In this document: positions 26,225 to 35,345 of the stretch, one piece after another
Layout of the letters: each line of letters opens with the position of its first letter
How positions within the stretch are numbered: the stretch's first letter is position 1
Assembly (NCBI GenBank): GCA_937128595.1
Contig: CAKZMO010000335.1
Coordinates: 1-37,992 of the forward strand
DNA length: 37,992 nucleotides
Direction: 5' to 3'
Source: an uncultured cyanobacterium
GTDB taxonomy: Bacteria; Cyanobacteriota; Cyanobacteriia; CAKZMO01
Notes under the pieces: model-generated
The model's database searches: none
Told to the model about the DNA's origin: nothing
The model's input: only the letters and a program-made list of their open reading frames with translations
Program-made: the position numbers and the translations under genes

Positions 26225-27322
26225 CATGGTGCCCCGCGCAGCTTGAATTTCCTTCAATAGCTGGTCTAAGTCGAGATTGTCGGCATGGTCAACCAGCATT
26301 TCGACAAACTCATCCAGCCCCCAAGGTATTTCTGGGGCTGAGGGTTGCGCCGGGTCGAAGGATTCGTATACGCCATCGCTAAACACATAAATTTGGCTTT
26401 TTTGGGGAACAACGCAGCGACCAATTTCGTAAGTGACGTCTGGCATCATTCCGACTGGCAAGTTAGGAGTCCTGAGGGGCTTAGCCTGGTAGCGATCGCC
26501 GTCAGGAGATATCAGAATCGCAGGGGGATGACCGGCACTAGCATAGGTCAACAATCGTCGAGAACAGTTATAAATCCCGTACCACATGGTGAAATATTTT
26601 TCATTCTGGTCGTTCATCTGAAAGGTTTCGTTGAGAGCTTTCAGAACGGCTGCAGGCTGGTAAAAGTTCACATCGGGCAATGATTGCGATCGCAGCACAT
26701 TTTGAACTGAAATCGAGGGCAGAGCTGACCCCAACCCGTGTCCTGAAACGTCCAGCAAATAAAAGACAAGATAGTCAGGATCGAGCCAGTAATAGTCAAA
26801 ACAATCGCCTCCTAGTTCGCGGGAGGGGATAAAGCGAGAGTCGATAGAGACAGTGCCCACCAAAGGAGGTGGTAAGAGCGATCGCACATAGTCAGCGGCT
26901 TCGGCAAGCTCTAGCTCTAGAATCTGCTTTTGTTCTTGTAAATCGCGACTGAGCTGTCGGATCCGTAGCCCTGCGCGAACTTTGGCCTTTATCTCGCTCA
27001 GATCGACAGGCTTTGCTAGAAAATCATCAGCTCCAGCATCTAGCCCACGAATGCGATCAGCCACGGCTCCCTTGGCTGACAACAGCACGAAGAAAGTTGT
27101 TGCCAGTTCCGAATCGGCTTTCACTTGTTTGCAGACTGACATCCCGTCTAAATCAGGCATAATCCAGTCGCAAACGATGAGATCAGGCACAAGGGAATGC
27201 GCCTTTTCCAGACCTTCAATGCCTCCGCTCGCCACCTCTACGTCGCAGTCTGGGCCGCTTAGAGCTTTTGTGAGGGTCATTCTGATCAGTGGATCATCGT
27301 CAATAACCAGGATCGTGGGCAT
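26180..27322 (-). CDS. Response regulator with PP2C/SpoIIE-type phosphatase domain
   Basis: The 380-residue protein has a receiver domain (about 1-122): IDDDP, phospho-acceptor Asp52 in VCDWIMPDLDG and Lys104 in LAKPVD. A coiled linker (about 125-145) and a PP2C/SpoIIE domain (about 160-375) follow, with all metal-binding Asp motifs: GGDCFDYYW, LLDVSGHG, FSDGVYES and FPDDVSLLRI. Such proteins dephosphorylate STAS anti-anti-sigma factors in partner switching. The ATG at 27322 is the family start. The 3' end overlaps the Hpt gene by 45 bp on opposite strands. An RsbW-like kinase is divergent, 503 nt away. Confidence 0.93.
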   Translation of the reverse strand: MPTILVIDDDPLIRMTLTKALSGPDCDVEVASGGIEGLEKAHSLVPDLIVCDWIMPDLDGMSVCKQVKADSELATTFFVLLSAKGAVADRIRGLDAGADDFLAKPVDLSEIKAKVRAGLRIRQLSRDLQEQKQILELELAEAADYVRSLLPPPLVGTVSIDSRFIPSRELGGDCFDYYWLDPDYLVFYLLDVSGHGLGSALPSISVQNVLRSQSLPDVNFYQPAAVLKALNETFQMNDQNEKYFTMWYGIYNCSRRLLTYASAGHPPAILISPDGDRYQAKPLRTPNLPVGMMPDVTYEIGRCVVPQKSQIYVFSDGVYESFDPAQPSAPEIPWGLDEFVEMLVDHADNLDLDQLLKEIQAARGTMLFPDDVSLLRIMFS

Positions 27323-27825
27323 GGAGAATCCCAAAAATGTGCTAACGGTTCCTATTGCATCGTCCAGCTTGATTAGGCTACAACGTCAATATAGACAAGT
27401 TGTGCGACGATAGGCTGGACTTTTTAGTCTACTTTCTAAAGTTCCCAACTTGGACAGAGAGTCAGGGCGTTTCGCGTTTTGCTTCTAGAAAAAATTGTTT
27501 GATACAGAACTCCACCATGGTAAACAGCAAGAAAATTAACTGCCTAATTCAAGCGTCGATTCATGATATTCAATCACAATATCAACTGAAGTCGTGATCA
27601 GAAACAGTAAAAAGACGCTACCAGCATATTCTCTATGGTGGTGTCTTCTATCTTGCTGTAGATGTGAATTGTTAAACTGTTTCGAAATAGTTACGCTTCT
27701 AAATTCTTCCTCGAAAAACTTTTAGATAAGTTTCTTCAGATTAGGTGTCATCCTGATTCAGCTTGGTTAAGGTGTATGGATGCTTAGTCTGCCTAGAGCA
27801 AAACTCCGCCTCCCGGATAGGACTC
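27323..27825. other. Divergent intergenic region between PP2C regulator and RsbW-like gene
   Basis: No gene is called here; a 65-codon plus frame at 27400-27597 has no domain and no ribosome site. A hairpin at 27612-27647 (12-bp stem with two G-U wobbles, 12-nt loop) lies in the leader of the kinase gene. Confidence 0.4.
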
Positions 27826-28353
27826 ATGTCATCAAACACAAGTTCAAGTCACAAGGCAGTGTTATTAGAGCGACTTTTAAGTAAACTGCAAGAGCTCAAC
27901 AAAAATTCAGTGGAATTACAGTTGTTGAAAAGGGCATTACTAAAGGTTACGACAGACATCAACGCGTTAGTTGATGTCTTGTCTTGGTTTGACCAGTTTC
28001 AGATTCCCCCGATTCCCTATGATGTGTGGCTACAATGTCAGCTTGCTTTAGCCGAGGGCTTTACCAATGCAGTGCGACATGCCCACTATAATAAGCCTCC
28101 TGAAACGCCAGTCGATCTTGAAATACAGATCCACAGCGGGCGGCTCGAAATACGGATTTGGGACTCTGGCCCAGGGTTTGACCTCGATCATTACTTTGAC
28201 CATCGCCCGGTCAAGGCAGATACAACGGCGGAAGGTGGGCGTGGACTTGGGTTGATTCGGCAAATTGCAGATGACCTAAGCTATACCCGAACTAATGATC
28301 AGCGAAATTGTCTTTTCATTGGCAAAAACTTTGCTGGCAGTTCCAAAGCTTGA
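27826..28353 (+). CDS. RsbW-like anti-sigma-factor serine kinase (HATPase_c)
   Basis: The 175-residue protein has a GHKL ATPase fold: N-box EGFTNAVRHAHY, G1 box WDSGPGF and G2 box GGRGLGLIRQIADD. This is the single-domain RsbW/SpoIIAB type, which phosphorylates a STAS antagonist and holds a sigma factor. It is the likely partner of the neighbouring PP2C regulator, which would reverse the phosphorylation. The STAS protein and sigma factor are not in the window. An N-terminal helical region (about 1-60) is longer than in Bacillus RsbW. ATG 27826 is chosen over an upstream open frame; GGATAGGA precedes it at 3 nt. Confidence 0.85.
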   Translation: MSSNTSSSHKAVLLERLLSKLQELNKNSVELQLLKRALLKVTTDINALVDVLSWFDQFQIPPIPYDVWLQCQLALAEGFTNAVRHAHYNKPPETPVDLEIQIHSGRLEIRIWDSGPGFDLDHYFDHRPVKADTTAEGGRGLGLIRQIADDLSYTRTNDQRNCLFIGKNFAGSSKA

Positions 28354-28932
28354 CAAGGTTGCTGTTGAGATCAGATTCACAACCTGAGATGGGTCATTTC
28401 GGGAGAAGAAAATTGCGATCGCTCACAGCAATCGCACAAACTTTTTTGTACAGCCCTAGAGAGGCGTGTTTCTGAACCCACTGAGGTGTTTTTGGCGATC
28501 GCAGGCAGCCTAGAAACAGATCCTCTATTTCCTTTTAGGGGTGTGGGGTTAGGGGTGTAGGACGAGGCAAAGCGAATTCTGCCACGATACGCTGCAATTT
28601 CGGAGTGGATGTTCGCAAGCTGCGCTTTTTTGCAAAGAAAACGACAGACTTCGATGAAATTTTGGTCAATGCTGGATTACTGATAGGGCATGGGATTTGC
28701 TGCACGGTGAGCCTGCCTCATGCATTCGCGCAGAATTATTTGGCCTAACAAGATGCCTGACGACATAGCGCATGGCTTTGTTTCTGAAACATTAAACTGC
28801 ATCCTCTCTAAGTCAGCCTGCGTCTGCGCAGCTAGAAGCTTCCTCCCTATGAGCATGTGTAGACAACTGTTCTAGAGAATTTACCAAAGAACTTATGAGT
28901 GCAATAAAAAAAAGTTGGGCGATCGCCCCTCC
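28354..28932. other. Intergenic region before the broken GH13 gene
   Basis: Nothing gene-like is called. A 50-codon open stretch near 28600-28750 has no start with a ribosome site. An eight-A run (28906-28913) sits just after an ATG at 28895 that is out of frame with the GH13 reading frame; one extra A would join them. GTG/GGTT-rich direct repeats occur near 28538-28560. Confidence 0.35.
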
Positions 28933-30209
28933 ATGCCTTCGTCCGCTGCTATGACCTCAGGTGTTCGAAGAGAGTTATTCGACCAGCGAATATCGCCTCT
29001 TTTGAAGAGGGTCTATGAACCCGTCATTGTTCCAACTTTGCTAGAGCAGTTGTTTGGTCTAGTAGAGGGCATGATCGCCGATGATATCAGCGAAAATTTC
29101 GGCAAATGGAGTCAGGAGAACATCTTGCTGATCACCTACGGCGACAGCATCTGTAACGCCCAGGAAGAAAAGCCGCTCAAGACGCTTGCACGCTTTTTGT
29201 CAAAGTCTTTGAATGACGTAATCACGGGAGTCCATATTCTGCCGTTTACTCCGTTCACCTCAGACGATGGGTTTGCTGTACAAGATTACATGCAGGTCAA
29301 TCCTAAGTTAGGAGACTGGAAGGATATTGAGGCGATCGCCCAAGACTTCGATCTGATGGTTGATATGGTGATCAACCATATCTCCAGCCAACATTCATGG
29401 TTTCAACAGTTTAGGCAAGGCCAAAAGCCAGGATGCGACTATTTCATTACGGTCGATCCGGGTACTGATGTGTCTGGTGTTGTGCGTCCTCGCAGTACGC
29501 ACCTACTGGTCGCAACCGAAACGGTCAATGGCATTCAACAGGTTTGGGCTACATTTAGTGCTGATCAGATCGATGTCAATTTTGCTAATCCTGACGTACT
29601 GCTCGAATTCGTTCGAGTCATTCGGTTCTACGTTCAGGCAGGTGCCAAATATGTGCGCTTGGATGCGATCGGTTATCTCTGGAAAGAACTAGAACGCCCT
29701 GCATTCATCTATCCCAGACCCATGCGCTGATTCGTCTCCTGCGTGAGTTGCTGCAACTGGTTAATCCTGATATCGCTATCATCACCGAAACCAATGTGCC
29801 GAATCAGGAGAATCTCAGCTACCTTGGCAATCGCAATGAAGCGCACATGATCTATAACTTCAGCTTGCCTCCTCTGGTGCTCAAGGCACTGATGCAGGGG
29901 CGATCTGACCACTTAAAAACTTGGATGATGAGTATGCCTCCGGCTCCAGTTGGCGGTGCTTATCTCAACTTCACAGCGTCTCATGATGGAATTGGGCTAC
30001 GACCTGCAGAAGGACTACTAACTGACCAAGAATATCAACAGCTGTTGGAGACGATGAAAAAAATTGGCGGCAAAATTAGCATGCGCCGCCAGTCAGATGG
30101 TTCTGAAAGTCCCTACGAAATCAACATCAGTCAGCCTGGATTGTCAACAAGTTTTGAACATCAGCTCTTGAGTAAGTTTTGTCTGTTGCCAAGCGTAACG
30201 GTTACTTGA
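28933..30209 (+). pseudogene. Broken GH13 sucrose-phosphorylase-like gene
   Basis: The first part (28933-29730) reads as a GH13 barrel: ITYGDSI, VHILPFTPFTSDDGFAVQDY, DLMVDMVINHISSQHSW and the nucleophile motif YVRLDAIGY. At about 29692 one base is missing (GAACTAGAACG where GGAACG is expected), and the protein continues in another frame: CIHLSQTHALI, the catalytic Glu in IITETNVP, and FTASHDGIGLRP. Family similarity ends near YEINIS (about 30131), and about 20 unrelated codons lead to a stop. The last part of the barrel and domain C are lost. The relatives include sucrose and related alpha-glucoside phosphorylases. moaB begins 80 nt downstream. A sequencing error could explain the frameshift but not the lost 3' end. 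Confidence 0.85.
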
Positions 30210-30289
30210 ACCCAGACAGTACCTAGCTCCCTCTCTTCGCTTAGAATCAATTCGCAGGCTCTTTATATTCGAATTGAATCGCTGACACT

Positions 30290-30805
30290 ATGCTGAATGC
30301 CTCTCTGACTCTCAATGCGGCAATTATGACCGTCTCGGATACGCGCACGGACGAGACGGATACCTCTGGACAATACTTGGTTGAACAGCTGCGTAATGCG
30401 GAGCACAATCTAGCTGAGAAGACAATTGTGCCGGACAATCGCTATCAAATCCGGGCGATCGCCTCTCGCTGGATTGCGGATGAGCAGATCGACATTGTGT
30501 TGACCACTGGAGGAACAGGGGTGACAGGGCGCGACGTGACTCCAGAAGCAATGCAGCCTCTTTTTGACAAATCGATTGAAGGATTTGGCGAACTCTTTCG
30601 GATGATTTCTTATTCAGAGATAGGAACATCTACTGTCCAGTCCAGGGCATTTGCGGGGCTAGCAAACGGAACGTATATTTTTTGCTTGCCCGGTTCATCA
30701 GGTGCATGCCGCACAGCTTGGGAAAAAATTCTCAAGGATCAGCTCAATTCGTCCCATCGACCTTGCAATTTTGCAAAGTTGATTCCGCGACTATGTGAAA
30801 CTTAG
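30290..30805 (+). CDS. moaB: Molybdenum cofactor biosynthesis protein MoaB
   Basis: The 171-residue protein is of the MoaB/MogA type, which adenylylates molybdopterin in cofactor synthesis. Signatures are IMTVSDTRTDETDTSGQYL, VLTTGGTGVTGRDVTPEA and YIFCLPGSSGACRTAWE. In cyanobacteria MoaB is tied to nitrate reductase maturation. The ATG at 30290 starts MLNASLTLNAAIMTV. The end converges with the LSDAT gene, leaving 21 nt. The truncated GH13 gene lies upstream on the same strand. Confidence 0.95.
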   Translation: MLNASLTLNAAIMTVSDTRTDETDTSGQYLVEQLRNAEHNLAEKTIVPDNRYQIRAIASRWIADEQIDIVLTTGGTGVTGRDVTPEAMQPLFDKSIEGFGELFRMISYSEIGTSTVQSRAFAGLANGTYIFCLPGSSGACRTAWEKILKDQLNSSHRPCNFAKLIPRLCET

Positions 30806-30826
30806 TGGATTGCATTGATCGGAAAA

Positions 30827-31591
30827 TCAGCGAGCTTCGTTCTCCTTCGCTTCTTGCAAAAGAATAGAGCGCAAAATTTGCTCGATCTCATCGAATTCGT
30901 CAGCCATTTCAATGGAGCGAAGGAGATGAGAGTCGACTAGAGGTTCTGCCCGCTGATCCAAGATGTCGCCATGTAGTGCTTGCGCTAGAATGTCTGCTGT
31001 TCGACCGCTCCCTTCGACGACGACAACGGGGCGATCTGCGGCAACGTTTTGCTGAGCATCAGTCCAGGTGATTTCGCCTCCATTCGCCAAAATGGCGATC
31101 GATGGTTTATCTTGGGCGATCGCAGTCGCTACCTTTGCGATCCAAGATGACTCGTCTCCCCAAGTGCTGCCAGGAACCAGAATCATGTGGGTATGGTTGG
31201 GTTCGGGCAAAGCAGCATCTGGATCCATGGGGTAAGGATTGCCAGGAAAATTGATGAGTCCGACAGGCACAACGCCAATCAGGGGAAAGGAGGCATTAAG
31301 TCCTTGTCGAGCCTTACCGATGAGTCGCATCACCCCAGCATCCGTGCCGCCATCTACGATAGCCATGTTGAGGGATTCGGCTAAAGGGGCAACGACCTGG
31401 ATAAAAAAGGACTGTAGGCGAGCATAGTCTTTTTCACATAGCTTGCTGGCTCCTCCTACGATGACTAAAACAGGCTGGCTTGAAGTCAAGTGCAACTCTG
31501 CTAGAACATTTTCGATAGAGCTGACATTTGCGGTGTAAATAGCCTGTGCTGTGCGATCTTCTGAAAATGCTAGTTTAAAGCTTTGAGTCAT
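30827..31591 (-). CDS. SLOG-superfamily LSDAT-type protein
   Basis: The 254-residue protein has a Rossmann-like fold with glycine-rich turns typical of SLOG/LSDAT (SLOG in TRPM, prokaryotic) proteins: VIVGGASKLCEKDY, VDGGTDAGVMRLIGKAR, LIGVVPVGL, HTHMILVPGSTWGDESSW, AILANGGEITW and VVVEGSGRTADILAQ. SLOG proteins bind nucleotide-derived ligands and several act as sensors in immunity or stress systems; the role here is inferred. It has no signal peptide. An upstream ATG at 31609 would add six residues and neither start has a clear ribosome site. It is convergent with moaB and has no partner gene beside it. Confidence 0.7.
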   Translation of the reverse strand: MTQSFKLAFSEDRTAQAIYTANVSSIENVLAELHLTSSQPVLVIVGGASKLCEKDYARLQSFFIQVVAPLAESLNMAIVDGGTDAGVMRLIGKARQGLNASFPLIGVVPVGLINFPGNPYPMDPDAALPEPNHTHMILVPGSTWGDESSWIAKVATAIAQDKPSIAILANGGEITWTDAQQNVAADRPVVVVEGSGRTADILAQALHGDILDQRAEPLVDSHLLRSIEMADEFDEIEQILRSILLQEAKENEAR

Positions 31592-32127
31592 CTGAGAGGC
31601 AGAACACATAATGCTGTCGTAGTAAGGAATAAATGCTAAAAAGCCTACTGTTCGAGTGTGAACGGATTACTTATTCAGCCTAGTCTTAGCCTTTCCCCCT
31701 TCTCTCAAGATTTGTCACCGTAGATCATACTCAAACTTATCAATAAATCAATCATATTCAAAACAATACTGAATGAATTCATTAATAGACTAAAAAAATC
31801 TAAAAAGCAGACGCATAAGGATAGCGATCGCTTGTGGATAAGGTTGCATGCTCAGGTAGCAAAATTGCGTTAGATAGAGAAGCGTGAACTTCACTATCGA
31901 TAACGACGTGACATGAATCGAGAGCATCCTACTCGACGATGAAGTCTACTTTTCGTTCGTATGTTCTAGCGATGTTGCTTCTAGAAGAATGATTATTGGG
32001 TGTGAAGCAATGTAATCTAATCGTGCCTGGATTATGCATCCAATGCTGATGTCGAAACTGTTGAGGATAAACGTTTTACAAGACAACAGACGTATTCTGA
32101 GTCGTTGCCTCGTTGAGGATGGGGAGC
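31592..32127. other. Intergenic region between LSDAT and AP2-like genes
   Basis: AT-rich sequence with no gene seen. It includes a GTGAACTTCAC palindrome near 31883-31893 and CTTCTAGAAG near 31979-31988, both too short to interpret. The promoter of the LSDAT gene should be in the first 150 bases. Confidence 0.35.
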
Positions 32128-32544
32128 CTAGAGCCTATGCACTTGATTAGCTTCTGCTTCCCAAGTTTTTCGAGCCTGAATCGCGAGTTCTTTCGCTTTT
32201 TCTGTACCGTATTTTTTAATGGAAAATTTTGCACTTTTGCGATAGCTTCCACTGCCCCACCAGGCTTGCCAATATTCGTAGGTATATCCTTTTCGAGTCG
32301 ATTTTGAGCGATTGACTCCAACGATGCCGCTTCGGTTTCGGACACTTTTTCGGCCAGCTTGAGACTGAAGCGGTAGTTTTGCAGACAGTTCGTCAAAATA
32401 ACGCTGGGCAAATTCAAAGGCTCGTTGTTGTCCTCCGTAGCGAGCATCGGAGAAAAATTTGGCGTATTGCCGACCTGAGCGGGTGATTCTCACGTAATAC
32501 CCAAAATGACTTTTTTCAAACTGTTCAATACGACTGATACCCAC
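32128..32544 (-). CDS. AP2-domain-like protein
   Basis: The 138-residue protein has a C-terminal AP2-like module at about residues 70-130: SGIVGVNRSK, a Tyr/Trp-rich strand YEYWQAWWG, then RKSAKFSIKKYGTEKAKELA with the basic strands and helix of AP2/ERF DNA-binding domains. The N-terminal part (about 1-60) has a related strand-strand-helix look (FGYYVRITRSGRQYAKFF). AP2 domains in bacteria occur mostly in homing endonucleases and related mobile proteins, but no nuclease motif is visible here. The GTG start at 32544 is the first in the frame after a stop. It adjoins the repeat-rich spacer. A DNA-binding role is inferred. Confidence 0.65.
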   Translation of the reverse strand: MGISRIEQFEKSHFGYYVRITRSGRQYAKFFSDARYGGQQRAFEFAQRYFDELSAKLPLQSQAGRKSVRNRSGIVGVNRSKSTRKGYTYEYWQAWWGSGSYRKSAKFSIKKYGTEKAKELAIQARKTWEAEANQVHRL

Positions 32545-33053
32545 GTCTATTCTCTAATTCAAGGTGGATTGGACAGGTTGTTGAGATGTTTCGCAATAGC
32601 GTCTGCAACAAAAAATGAACCCTGATCAAGGTCTGAGGATTCTTACGTGAAAGCGGGCGAGCGAGATTTGGAATGTGCGCTCTCAATCGCGATAAAAGCA
32701 ACATGATGGTCAAGGTGGCAGCACGAACTATCGTAGACAGCGATGCTGAATTCGAAAGATGCTGCTGATTGCAGTCACGACTGTTACTGGTAGACGATTG
32801 GCTGTTTCGCTATTGCTAAGAGACTCGCGGTTGGTTGACTTGCGGTTGGCTATTACCTAAGAAGACGAGATGCAGAACCCATCAGTTTGTGCGAGGTCTC
32901 TATAGTTCTTTCTGGAGTTGTTTTTGTCTATCGGGTCATTATCGACAAAAAGGGAAAGAAAAATTCTTAGCGTTGCTCGACTTCAAGTCATCGTTGTTTA
33001 GAGACTTGAAATCTCTCCTATAGCGATACTAAATCGCTCGTGAACTGCTAAAT
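32545..33053. other. Intergenic region between AP2-like gene and repeats
   Basis: No gene was recognised. Weak frames here, such as 32835-33023, lack a ribosome site and domain. It leads into the repeat cluster at 33054-33276. Confidence 0.35.
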
Positions 33054-33088
33054 GAGAGGAGGAGCGGGCACAGCCCGCCCCTCCTCTC
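33054..33088. repeat. G/C-rich hairpin
   Basis: Left arm 33054-33069 pairs with right arm 33073-33088 over a 3-nt loop (ACA), 16 bp with one mismatch. The stem is very GC-rich. It lies upstream of the longer repeat at 33179 and could be another member of a hairpin-repeat family. On neither strand does it end a nearby gene directly. Confidence 0.7.
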
Positions 33089-33178
33089 ACAAATCATTTG
33101 AGATTGCTGTGTAGCAATTTTCAATTGCATCAAGTACGGAAATGGTGGTGTGGGATGCGCCGCGCCCCACCATACTTA

Positions 33179-33276
33179 AGCAATGCGCAGATAGGTTCGG
33201 ACAGATATTGATGGAGAAGCCGCGCACCGCGCGGCTTCTCCATCAACTATTGGTTTTATATCAGCGCGCAGCAACA
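33179..33276. repeat. Interspersed hairpin repeat, copy 2 (inverted)
   Basis: This is the reverse complement of the element at 11-108, with about nine in ten bases matching by eye. The hairpin arms 33208-33225 and 33229-33246 form a perfect 18-bp stem with a 3-nt loop. Flanks such as AATGCGCAGATAGGTT are conserved. It is the more symmetric of the two copies. It lies about 120 bp past the stop codon of chlB and could help end that transcript. Confidence 0.85.
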
Positions 33277-33398
33277 TAACTCAATCGCATATCACTATGA
33301 GTTTGAGCGGACGGATTTCTGCATACTCAAAATCGGCCAGAACAACTGAATGGTTCTGGCCTACTCAAGTAAGTGTATTGCTGGAACTGGTGAGAGAT

Positions 33399-34925
33399 CT
33401 ATGCGCCGACAGCTTCCTTAGCCGCATAGAGGACTTCGGCACTGATTGCTCCAATGCCTCGCTCTCGGGCAAATTTTTCAGTGTTGCGCTTGATTTTACC
33501 TCGCACAAAACCAGGGATCTTATTCAACTCAGCTAGACCGTCTTTCGTCCAGCCTAAGTCAGAATCTGCTGACATGCCCTTGGTAATACTTTCTTTGGTA
33601 TCGTGGCCGCCAAAAATCTCTAGCAGATGGTCTTCCATTCCTAGAGTGAAGGAGTTGTAGACCAAGTCAACGAGTTGGTTGGCTCCTTCATAGCCGACGT
33701 AGGGTGTGTAGCCGACCGGAAAGTTTTGGATATGAATGGGGGAGGCGATGACGCCGCAGGGGATGTCGAGTCGCTTGCCAACGTGACGCTCCATCTGAGT
33801 TCCGAAGATGGCTGAGGGTTCAATGCGGGCGATCGCATCGGCAATTTCACCATTGTCTTCGCTGATCAGCACTTCGTCGCAATATTCGCTGACCTGCTCT
33901 CTGAACCAATCCTCATCATATTTGCAGTAGGTGCCTGCCATGACGACATGGATACCCATCTCACGGGCCAGAATCTTTGTCATCGCTGCGGCGTGGGTGT
34001 TGTCGCCGAACACCACAGCTTTCTTGCCCGTCAGGTTTTGGCAGTCGATTGATCGAGAAAACCAAGCAGCCTGAGAGACAAACCGGGTTTGCTCGTCAAT
34101 GAAGGATTCGTAATCGACATCTACGCCTTGCTCGTTCAGAGTTTTCTGAATGGCGCGGATGCAGCGTGCTGTTTCGACAATGCCCATCGGGGTGATATCT
34201 ACGAAGGGCGTACCGAACTGCTCTTTGAGGTAGGTGGCGGTGGTGACGCCTAACTCGCGATAAGGCACGAGGTTAAACCAAGCGCGAGACAGATTTTTCA
34301 GCTCATGGACAGAGTAGTTTTCGGGCACGACAGCGTTGACTTCGATGCCCAGTTCTTCCATCAGCTTTTTCAACTCGGTGCAGTCGTGGTTGTTGTGAAA
34401 GCCTAGAGTCGAGATGCCGATAATGTTGACGGAGGGCTTTTCGGTTTTGCCCTCTGGTAGCTCGCCTTTTTTGCGGGCTTTGTTGATGTAAAACTCAACG
34501 ATTTGCTGAAAGGTGCGATCGGCAGCCTGGAGTTCGTTGTAGCGGTAGTGGTTAACATCGGCCAACATCACATCGCCTGCGGAGTCCATTTGGGCTCGTT
34601 CGACAAAGTTTGCCAAATCTTCCTGCAAAATGCTGGAGGTACAGGTCGGCGTCAAGACAATCAGATCAGGATGTTCTTCTTTGTCTTTTCGGACAATATT
34701 GTCTACAACTTTTTCTTGGGAGCCGCGAGCGAGAACGTTGCGATCGACGATGCTGGCGGTTACAGGAGTGTAGTTGCGTTCCCGCGACAGCATGGAGCGC
34801 ATGACGTTGAAATAGTCATCGCCTAGGGGCGCATGCATGATGGCGTGAACGTTTTGGAAGGAACTGGCAATTCTCAATGTCCCAATGTGGGCGGGGCCTG
34901 CATACATCCAGTAGGCCAATTTCAT
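33399..34925 (-). CDS. chlB: Light-independent protochlorophyllide reductase subunit B
   Basis: ChlB with ChlN forms the catalytic component of the dark-operative, oxygen-sensitive enzyme that reduces protochlorophyllide to chlorophyllide. The 508-residue length fits. It begins [20 protein letters not shown], and Asp36 in PLGDDYFN corresponds to the residue that ligates the 4Fe-4S cluster in BchB. Later motifs are [14 protein letters not shown] and, at the C-terminus, the chlorophyllide-reductase C-terminal domain with [20 protein letters not shown]. The start is ATG 34925; the open frame upstream is not conserved. chlL and chlN are not in this window, so the operon is split. No close downstream gene is on the same strand. 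Confidence 0.98.
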   Translation of the reverse strand: MKLAYWMYAGPAHIGTLRIASSFQNVHAIMHAPLGDDYFNVMRSMLSRERNYTPVTASIVDRNVLARGSQEKVVDNIVRKDKEEHPDLIVLTPTCTSSILQEDLANFVERAQMDSAGDVMLADVNHYRYNELQAADRTFQQIVEFYINKARKKGELPEGKTEKPSVNIIGISTLGFHNNHDCTELKKLMEELGIEVNAVVPENYSVHELKNLSRAWFNLVPYRELGVTTATYLKEQFGTPFVDITPMGIVETARCIRAIQKTLNEQGVDVDYESFIDEQTRFVSQAAWFSRSIDCQNLTGKKAVVFGDNTHAAAMTKILAREMGIHVVMAGTYCKYDEDWFREQVSEYCDEVLISEDNGEIADAIARIEPSAIFGTQMERHVGKRLDIPCGVIASPIHIQNFPVGYTPYVGYEGANQLVDLVYNSFTLGMEDHLLEIFGGHDTKESITKGMSADSDLGWTKDGLAELNKIPGFVRGKIKRNTEKFARERGIGAISAEVLYAAKEAVGA

Positions 34926-35345
34926 ACCGTAAATCTCCGTGAATTGAGTGCAACAGTTCCGATGAGGGTCGAAGGTTAAAAGGTCAAAGGCGAAGGCTGA
35001 TTCTGATTCTCGCAAACATGGTGAGCTTATGAGCGATCGCCCCATTACCAGTTTTAGCTCTAATCGGCCAGAGTGCGATCGCCAGAGCATAGGCTCAGCA
35101 ATCCGTTAGGCAGGTTCAGATAGATAGATCTGCATCTGTTGGACGCAAGAATTCTTAATCCCTTGTGATACTTATCAATATCTAATTCAATATTTGCCCC
35201 GTATTCGATCGTTTCATCGTGGTTCAGATTCGTCGCCCTCAAAATTTTGAGGAAAAGTGGAGGTGGGAGCTGAAGTCACGAAGAGAGAGGGTTGGATTTT
35301 TGGCGATCGCCTCTTATTCAAGCTGACACTGAGGAGCAGAATGGT
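34926..35345. other. Divergent intergenic region between chlB and a membrane-protein gene
   Basis: Holds the chlB promoter region and that of the plus-strand gene at 35346. A minus-strand 60-codon frame (35060-35242) starts at TTG without a ribosome site and is not called. No regulatory box was assigned. Confidence 0.35.

Noticed and set aside
27400-27597. 65-codon plus-strand frame between the PP2C regulator and kinase
   Set aside because: No ribosome site, no family pattern, and lies in the shared promoter region.
28600-28752. Open stretch of about 50 codons ending before the GH13 gene
   Set aside because: No ATG with a ribosome site and no recognised family; might be a decayed gene but cannot be shown.
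29685-29730. Programmed frameshift in the GH13 gene
   Set aside because: No slippery heptamer or stimulatory stem is apparent, and the gene is also truncated at its 3' end.
35060-35242. 60-codon minus-strand frame upstream of chlB
   Set aside because: Starts at TTG with no ribosome site; overlaps the region expected to hold promoters.
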